Positions 6,961 to 13,012 of a DNA stretch of 13,012 bases are shown here, piece by piece (the stretch's first letter is position 1; each line of letters starts with the position of its first letter). Location: contig MU401974.1 in assembly GCA_022579005.1 (NCBI GenBank), positions 1 through 13,012 on the forward strand, given 5' to 3'. Source of the stretch: Poronia punctata (Eukaryota > Ascomycota > Sordariomycetes > Xylariales > Xylariaceae). The notes under the pieces were generated by a model, which made no database searches, was not told where the DNA came from, and worked only from the letters and a program-made list of their open reading frames with translations. The position numbers were made by a program, and so were the translations under genes.

Positions 6961-8150
6961 GTACCTAGAGCCAGGGAGATACAAGTCGTGTTTATGCAGT
7001 AGGTATTTCGTAGAACTACAACTGCCTAAGTAGTCACAGATGTCAAGATGCTCCTTTCCATCTTATAGCTGGTTATTATTGTAAAGTAGGTATGTATTGG
7101 GCCGTACCTCACCAGAATCATTAGTAATACCTAGGTGCCTACTTGTAAGCAATTGTTGTCTTTTACTGCAAGAGCGAGTCACAATCACTCTACGTAATAT
7201 ACCATTTACTATCACGACACGCAAGCACCTAGGTTAGCACTAAGAACAAATTATGTCTTACAGAAAAAGAAGCGAACCGAGATTTGTTTGAACCATACGA
7301 ATACATGCGGCATTGCTAAATCCGTCATGAGGCCTCGGCCTTACCGATGACTAAGACAGTTTAGAAGACAATTCTTTCTGCGGCCCTCTCGGGAGACCAA
7401 CCCCTTTCATCTAGAGATCTCTTCTTCTATATGCAAGGTACAGTGCCAAGTCAGTTCAAGGGGCGGTGTTATTTATTGGGAAGCATTATCCGCCTTCAAG
7501 GCACAACTTGAATGTAAGCAGAATCTAGAGAGATAAAGAATGGTTTTTGCAGGGTATCCCGAGACATGCCATGTTTCATCCAACTCGATTCTTCAACGGG
7601 CACGAGATCACTGGATCTGGGTAAATCGTAAATCTCAGCTGAGGCTAAATCGCCTTGTCCTTCAACGTCCATGCATCAACCTTGGTCGGAAATCTGTTGT
7701 TGTATTCAGTAAGGTAGGTACCGTACTGCAAGTTTCAGCTTCCCGACAAAAACCCATCTCTCAACTATACTATTAATGCTGCGTATATTATTATCCTTGG
7801 ATGTATACAAAATCCGCACGCGACGGACTGATTCCAAAGGAATAAATATAAATGTCCGGAGAGAGTAATATACCTAAGCCATGAGGGCGAAACGAAACAG
7901 CCGCATAGCGCTGTTGGAAATCGAAGCACGTAACCTTCACATAATTGCATCCGAAAATATGTGGTTCCACTGCCTCACGTCACTGCGCGGCGGGACGGAT
8001 TACGTTAGGCGGGACCGTGCGGCGCGGCGCCTTCCCAGTTGCGCCGGAAGCCCTCAGGTAGGACGTTACGTATGTACCTACAGGCTACCATACCTACCTC
8101 CCAGTAGTCTTATCCACCTTGCCGATACCCGGCCCAGCCGTCTGCCTTGA
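6961..8150. other. Non-RIPped DNA without a supportable gene
   Basis: Beyond the 3' end of the 205-aa gene no recognisable coding region appears. Two ATG-initiated small frames exist on the plus strand: 78 codons at 7540-7776 (A at -3, G at +4) and 89 codons at 7881-8150, the latter rich in Arg and including a GC-rich patch near 7985-8055. Neither shows a motif, a signal peptide or a clear splice structure, so I list them only as candidates. TAGGTA/TACCTA-like motifs are frequent (7086-7091, 7714-7719, 8070-8100). No tRNA, rRNA or transposon ends were recognised apart from a small imperfect inverted repeat at 7084-7144. Confidence 0.5.
7084..7144. repeat. Small imperfect inverted repeat
   Basis: The arm AAGTAGGTATGTATT (7084-7098) pairs with the reverse complement of 7126-7144 (AAGTAGGCACCTAGGTATT), sharing AAGTAGG and GTATT with a bulge between. 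It could be a hairpin or a tiny relic. The shared bases include the TAGGTA-type motif common here, so chance is possible. Confidence 0.3.
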
Positions 8151-8635
8151 ATGTCCTACGAGTACAGGCACAACCAGAAAATATGACGCCAATTCCTTAG
8201 TAGTTGCCTGCCACCTCGATTTTTATTTTCAAGCATATTTCCAGAACTAAAAGTAGACTATTGGAAAGTTGGAAACGGCACGGGATATGCGCGTAATAAG
8301 CGCTCACCTCGGAAGGCGCACCAATCATCTCTGCCCTAATCTGATGTGTCCTAATTTAGAATACAGTATACTTGTACAGATAGGCTACTTTCATCAAGTT
8401 TAATAAGATCGCGGATCTGGCGTTTAAGAGGTAGAACTACACGTGACCTAGATGCTTGGTTACTGGTCTCTAATGATTGAGGCTCAGGTGAAAGTTTTAT
8501 TTTGTTCAGTACTCGTGGGTTTAGGAGAATGACCTGCGACCTTTTGATGCCGCCCACATCAAGTTCCCCATAATATCCAAAACTTCGCTACTGTACAACA
8601 TCGGCGGATACCAGACCTTGGATACTTTATTGATG

Positions 8636-8648
8636 TGCGTGTGTGTGT
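8636..8648. repeat. Short GT microsatellite
   Basis: Imperfect TG/GT units (GTGCGTGTGTGTGT) run into ACACGTACATATA, so the edge can fold on itself. It is a simple repeat with no assigned function. Confidence 0.5.
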
Positions 8649-8813
8649 ACACGTACATATATTACAACTACGCGTTGGCACGGTTCCAGGTCTATCTACA
8701 AACTCTCAGTTGTAGTTGGTCTCCAGACTATCCCCTCCCTGTTTTCTCATCGGTAGGCCCACAACTCTGATATGTATTATTATGGAATCCCAGAAAAATG
8801 GGATCGCTGGTTT

Positions 8814-8823
8814 GGGGGGGGGG
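8814..8823 (+). repeat. Homopolymer of ten G
   Basis: Ten consecutive G are followed by TTGACAG. It is a mutation-prone tract and a place where a sequencing or assembly length error is likely. Confidence 0.8.
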
Positions 8824-9430
8824 TTGACAGCCCTTAGATAATGGGGAAATTTGGAGAGAAGAGGAGCAAAAGGTGATCTTGCGGAGAGGAACGAACCCAC
8901 AGTACAGAATATCAAAAGGCCAAGAGCCTTTTTTAGACGAATGCTTGCATGTGTGTTGCGGTAGCCCGCTAGTGATTGGTAACGTTTATAAATCCTGTTT
9001 GCCCTTTAGTCGAGCCACGTCGTAGGGGAAACGCTGCGGCTGGCCTTGGTCCCTAGATACTTGGAGCGTGTATCAGGTTTGTATGCAGCTAGTTCTAGAC
9101 AGGCAGATCGCAGTATTTCGAGAAGCCTACCACTGCACTGGAAGGAGAACACTTTCCTATATCGAACCCCCCCCGCTTGCTCAACTAGGTTTAGAGCACA
9201 TGAGAATGGCGAGATTTTCCCGGCAAACACTATGTTTTGCAAGATAGAATTATGCCGACGTTAGATAAGAACGCCAGCATTATCAAGACCATTTCCGACA
9301 AGTCAGATATATTTGACTGGACATTCGACTTCATAGGTTGCCCCGGTAGTTTGTGTTCGCCCACCCGCATAAATGCTATGTTATTGTTTATCTTAAGGAG
9401 AGATGCACCGATGCATGCAAACGGAGCTTG

Positions 9431-9450
9431 ATATACCAAGATATACCAAG
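9431..9450 (+). repeat. Tandem decamer ATATACCAAG x2
   Basis: Two perfect adjacent copies of ATATACCAAG are followed by AATAC. This is a minimal tandem duplication with no clear role. Confidence 0.7.
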
Positions 9451-9751
9451 AATACAGACGCAGGACCCGAGAATGTCAGCAATTTCCAGAGGGCCATCAG
9501 CTGAGGGCTTGGCAGATACCGACGTGTGGAACCTGCTGGACAAACAAGAGGCAAGTACGAGTAGGTAGTCATGTAGGATGGTTGGTGACTCGCGACAAGA
9601 GTTTGATTAGAAGAAACATCGATATTCCCTTAGAAAGAGGTTATTCTGCGGAAATATTTTGTGCGTTAAGATTGGAAAAGTCAGGGTAGTTCTTTAACCT
9701 AGAGCCTGAGACCTGTGCTACAACTGAGCGGAGGTGATAAACTATGTGAGA

Positions 9752-9780
9752 GGTGACCGGGCGCAACGGTTGCGGTGACC
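9752..9780. promoter_or_regulatory. 13-bp palindrome flanked by GGTGACC direct repeats
   Basis: CGCAAC-G-GTTGCG (9762-9774) is a perfect inverted repeat. GGTGACC occurs directly before it (9752-9758) and overlapping its end (9774-9780). The arrangement resembles a binding site for a dimeric transcription factor, but no nearby gene start is established, so the assignment is tentative. Confidence 0.25.
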
Positions 9781-10390
9781 TATGACGGACATAAGCTCAG
9801 GGAAACTCACCTGACTTGACTATTCAAGCTGCTTCTCATTTAGACCGAGCCGTTCCGATCTCACATTTGTCATTGCTTCTTGCCTATACCAACATTTCAA
9901 GTGTCTAAACACCGGTGGGCTTTGTACCGTCTTCTCATTTTCATTTTGAAATAGTCAAGAGGATGAATTGTCAGGAGGTAATCTAGCAAGCAACAGATAC
10001 CGAGAGATCACGCAACACATCCACCAGAGGCAGTGGGCATAGGTAAAACTTATGTGGTTTGCCGGTGTAGACACACTTCAATAGCCCACGCCATGTCCTG
10101 CTTGCAGATGACCACCAGCATAAATGGGTCCGTTCTCCAACAATCAGGACTCAAATCTATTGCCACATCGTCATTCGCCTCTAGCGCATGCAGGTAACAA
10201 ATTTCTGAAAAATTTGTCGCAGATTTCAATGTTCGACTGCTGTGTGCAGTTGGACTTATCAAAGAATTAACTTGAGGCTTGAGAAGTACACAGTAGAATT
10301 ACCTATTGGTTGCCAAAATGAACATTGACTATATGAAGTATGAGCGCTTGTACTTGTAGACAGGTTTATGCGTATGGCTATTTGCAACAT

Positions 10391-10414
10391 TGATTAATTA
10401 ATTAATTGATTAAT
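10391..10414. repeat. TTAA-type simple repeat near the copia insertion
   Basis: TGATTAATTAATTAATTGAT followed by TAAT is a self-complementary simple repeat starting 48 bp upstream of the copia LTR. It is likely a microsatellite and marks the last stretch of the island. Confidence 0.5.
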
Positions 10415-10438
10415 AGTGTTTAACGTTTAGGGGGTAGC

Positions 10439-10740
10439 TGTTAGATCTAATAGGTTATAAGATAACAGGAATTAATATAATGCCTATATAGTAGAAGTTA
10501 TACGGCTATAGTAGGGACTACTATAAAAAAAAAGGTCCTCTTACAAAAGGTTTTTCTTTACTTATTTAGTATATGCAGATTTTGTAAAGAAAAGAAGTTT
10601 TACTTCTTTACGCATATATTAATTAATATATATAATTTAGCTATTTATGCTAGTTTTAATAATTAAAAGTCTTATATTGCTTATTATTATTATTAAAGCT
10701 TAATAGTATAGCAATTTAGCAATAATAGCATTAGCTAATA
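10439..10740 (+). repeat. Copia 5' LTR, right copy
   Basis: This 302-bp stretch begins TG and ends CTAATA, probably CTAACA before RIP. It matches the reverse complement of 5-306 along its length, with mostly transition differences. The border with the non-RIPped island is abrupt at 10439. The inner end is inferred from the TGTTA/TAACA symmetry and could be off. No primer-binding site is legible in the RIPped bases that follow. Confidence 0.72.
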
Positions 10741-13012
10741 AAATTAAACTATTTTGCTTAAAAAAATTTTATTACTAAAATAAAGAATTTAAAATAAAAG
10801 CTTTAGCTTTATAGCTATAGTAATATATTAACTTAAAAAACAAAAAACTTTAGCTTAAATAACCTAAACTTATTAATATTACTAAACTTAATAAAAAGCT
10901 TATTACTTTTGCTACTAAAAAAACTAAATCTAGGTTTTATATAGCTAGGAATACTTTTACTTTAAATAAAAACAAATAAGTTAATATTAAAAATCTTTTA
11001 ATAAATTTTTTTAATTTTATTAAAAAGTTTAAATTAACATTTATATTTTTTAAAAATAAATATAAATAAAGCGTTAAAGCTTAAAAAAAGCTTAATAATA
11101 AAATAGCAAAGCTAAAGTTTTAAATAAGTAATATTATATTTAAAAACTATAAAGCTTTTTATATAAAATATAATAAAAAGGTAAATAAATAGTATAACAA
11201 CTTTTAAAAAGTTAGAAAAACTATAACTAAAGTACTGCTAGCTATTGCTTAAGTAAACTTTTTTAACTTTATTAAAAAAAGCGTAAAAAAACTAATTAAA
11301 AACTTTAAAAAATTTATTATAAAATAGGATTATTATATTTTATAACTTAAATAATATAAACTTAACGCGTTGCTTAGTACTTACTTTTTTTTTTAATAGC
11401 TTTTTAAGGCTTTTAGTAAAGAATATAAATATTAATATAACGCGTTTAAAATAACATATAAAAAACAAATATATAAAGGCAAGCTTTATTATTTAAAATT
11501 AGCTGCTAACTTTTAAGCACGCACTATAATTAACTAAAAGCTTAAAAAAATAAAAATAACTAAAAGGTTTTTTATAATATTTAATAAAAAAGAAATAAAA
11601 AACTAGGCTTAAAAGTTAAAAGGTAAAAATATACTTTTAATATTAATAAGCATTTTTTTTATAAGCAAAAAATAAAAATAATACTTTTATTTTATAACTT
11701 TTAGCTAAGGCTAAAAAGCTGTTTGCTAGAGAATTATTACTAATTTACTTAAATAAACTAAAAAAAATACTTATAACTTTAAAAAAGTATGCTTAGCGTA
11801 TAAAGGTTATTATAACTTTTTTAAATACTAGTATATATTCTTAAAGCTTTAAAAAAAAAGTTTTATAAAAAACTTAAAATATAAAAACTTTATTAAGTTT
11901 AAACTTAAATATAATTTAAAGCTTAAAGTAAAAGTTAAGGCTATTAAAGTAATAAAAGCTAATTAAAAAAAAGCAAAATTAATAAATAGCTTATAAAAAA
12001 AAAAAGAAAAAGTATAATTAAAACAAGTCCTTATATGTGCAAGCTTTAAAATATTAAAAAAGCTTGTACAAAAACTATACCTACTTAAAAATTTAGCAAT
12101 TTTTAACTTAAAGTTTACACTATACATTTTTAACAAAATTAAGCGCTTTTATAATATTAAAAGTATTTTTAAAAAAAACTTGTTTTAAGCTAAAAACTTA
12201 GTTATAATTATATAAGCTTATAAAGATGTTAATATAAAGGTTTAAAAAACTAAAGGACTACTTATACTAAAGCTTAAAAATGTAGCTTACTATAAAACCT
12301 TTGTAATAAATATTGTTTTTTTTTATACTTTTACCTAAAAAAAGATTTAGTAAAATATAAAGCTACTAAAAAGCTATTTTAAAAAACTTAATTATTTAAT
12401 ATTATACTAAGTATAAAATAAGTATAACTAATATATTTTAAAATATTTACTGCTAAATATAAATAAAGCCTTTTTTTATACTTAAAAAAATATATATATA
12501 AAATATACTAAATAGCCTGCTTTTAAAGTAGATCTTTTTAAATAGCATCTTTAGCTTAGCTACCTAGGTTTTAATATACTTTAGCACTTAATAAGCTAAG
12601 CAAAAAAGGTAAAGATTAAAAAATCCTTAAGCTAAGGCATTAAATTAACAAATTGCTTTAGGTATATATATAAAAAGCTTAAGAACTAAATTAATAAAGT
12701 ACTTAAAAACTAACTAAATTGTTTATTTAAGCGCATTACTATAAATTAGTATTTTTATAACAAAGGTTTTAATAGTAAAGTATTAATATTTTTTATAATT
12801 AAAAAATATTTTAGGTATATATTTAATTACTATTTATAAAGCCTTAATATAAATATACTAAAAACGCTACTTAAGTATTTTATAAAAAAATTATAAGTAG
12901 TTTATAAAAAACAAGTTGTTATTATTAAATTAAATAAATAACTTTTATAATTATAAATAGTTATAAACTACTTAGTTAATAAAGCACTTATTATATTAAA
13001 AATCTTAGTACT
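10741..13012 (+). pseudogene. Copia gag-pol remnant (gag, protease, start of integrase)
   Basis: Coding potential is lost to many TAA/TAG codons. The frame with codon starts at 12279, 12543 and 12759 runs unbroken by indels for over 500 bp and holds the most readable part: N-V-A-Y-Y with F-V-x-N-I-V at 12279-12320; [W>stop]-H-L-[stop]-L-[S<G]-[Y<H]-L-G at 12543-12569, where the changes fit G-to-A and C-to-T mutation; and an aromatic-rich stretch (Y-F-R-Y-I-F near 12807-12824) where copia integrases have the segment after their first catalytic Asp. A possible protease active-site region near 12050-12100 is in another frame and ambiguous. The part from 10741 to about 12000 should be gag, but I see no diagnostic motif in it. 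Confidence 0.75.

Larger units (their letters stand above)
8151..9200. other. Non-RIPped DNA without a supportable gene, simple repeats present
   Basis: All open frames are under 80 codons. Those on the minus strand around 8351-8557 and 9006-9242 lack an ATG at their apparent start. It contains a GT-rich tract (8636-8648), a run of ten G (8814-8823), a run of eight C (9167-9174) and a short hairpin at 8914-8932. Composition is ordinary and it shows no RIP damage. It may be intergenic, an old degraded sequence, or a multi-exon gene too divergent to recognise by eye. Confidence 0.5.
9201..10390. other. Non-RIPped DNA without a supportable gene
   Basis: No frame exceeds about 70 codons and none matches a family I know. 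A candidate coding piece around 9473-9553 (reading VWNLLDKQEA near its end) is followed by GTACGAGT, usable as a weak fungal splice donor, with a CTGACTTGAC branch-like stretch and TTTAG acceptor near 9812-9843. The model would be speculative and I do not call it. A minus-strand frame at 10050-10262 has no ATG at its apparent start. A doubled decamer (9431-9450) and a palindrome flanked by direct repeats (9752-9780) are listed separately. Confidence 0.45.
10439..13012 (+). mobile_element. RIP-mutated Ty1/copia LTR retrotransposon, 3' part cut by window end
   Basis: It starts with TGTTAGATCT and a 302-bp LTR matched in inverse orientation at 5-306. It continues as extremely AT-rich coding-derived sequence to the window edge. 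The superfamily is shown by order and motifs in one frame: the end of the protease at 12273-12330 (L-x-N-V-x-Y pattern), the GAG-pre-integrase W-H-x-x-L-x-H-L-G motif at 12543-12569, then the start of the integrase core near 12759-12830. In copia elements integrase precedes reverse transcriptase, so RT and RNase H would lie beyond the window. The preceding five bases (GTAGC, 10434-10438) are one half of a possible target duplication that cannot be checked here. Confidence 0.85.

Noticed and set aside
6565..6984. 139-codon minus-strand frame
   Set aside because: It lies antisense to the 205-aa gene, has Leu/Phe runs created by the CAAGAA repeat and shows no motif; a shadow of the real frame.
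8351..8557. 68-codon minus-strand frame
   Set aside because: It begins with GTG rather than ATG and matches no family I know.
8914..8932. Hairpin AAAAGGC-CAAGA-GCCTTTT followed by T run, like an intrinsic terminator
   Set aside because: Intrinsic terminators are bacterial; everything else indicates a fungal nuclear sequence, and no gene ends there.
10050..10262. 70-codon minus-strand frame
   Set aside because: Its apparent start is TTG and no domain or splice structure supports it; kept only as part of the unexplained region.
10425..10438. TTTAGGGGG resembling the telomere repeat TTAGGG
   Set aside because: A single imperfect unit with no tandem copies; chance occurrence next to the LTR.
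1..10740. The inverse repeats at 5-306 and 10439-10740 as terminal repeats of one giant transposon carrying the gene island
   Set aside because: Their defined TG ends face inward and the copia body lies outside the right one, so they are LTRs of two outward-running elements.

Overview
The window looks like part of the genome of a filamentous ascomycete (Pezizomycotina). It alternates sharply between extremely AT-rich, stop-riddled repeat DNA and a gene-bearing stretch of ordinary base composition. For example, 10801-10860 has 11 G/C in 60 bases, whereas 4861-4920 has 32 in 60. In the AT-rich blocks CpA and TpG are depleted and TAA/TAG stops sit where CAA/CAG/TGG codons would be. This is the signature of repeat-induced point mutation (RIP), a fungal defence that mutates duplicated DNA. 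The genus cannot be named from sequence alone.

Layout. (1) Bases 5-306 are a RIP-mutated LTR, minus strand, whose reverse complement reappears at 10439-10740. (2) Bases 346-3738 are a complete but dead Mutator-like DNA transposon (MULE). It has 171-bp terminal inverted repeats, a 9-bp target-site duplication, and a transposase reading frame that can still be followed from about 1139 to 2700. (3) Bases 3748-10438 are the non-RIPped island, with two plus-strand genes. One (4726-5868) is a 380-aa protein with a C-terminal PIG-Y/Eri1-like two-helix domain, predicted to belong to the first enzyme of GPI-anchor synthesis. The other (6343-6960) is a 205-aa, Arg-rich, mostly helical protein that I do not recognise. 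The remaining ~3.5 kb of the island (6961-10438) has no gene I can support. (4) From 10439 to the window end runs a RIPped Ty1/copia retrotransposon, plus strand. Its LTR, end-of-protease motif, GAG-pre-integrase motif and start of the integrase core are still readable.

How the parts relate. The copia LTRs at the two edges point away from each other, so the island is bracketed by divergent copies of one family, with the MULE inserted just inside the left one. RIP damage stops almost to the base at the element ends, and the genes look intact. The two genes need not be functionally linked. I see no evidence for a novel multi-gene system. The points most worth a second look are the trinucleotide bias of CpA sites that survived RIP, the MULE with its decodable duplication and protected GC-rich tandem repeat, the short upstream ORF whose stop overlaps the PIG-Y-like start codon, and the unexplained 3.5 kb of non-RIPped DNA.
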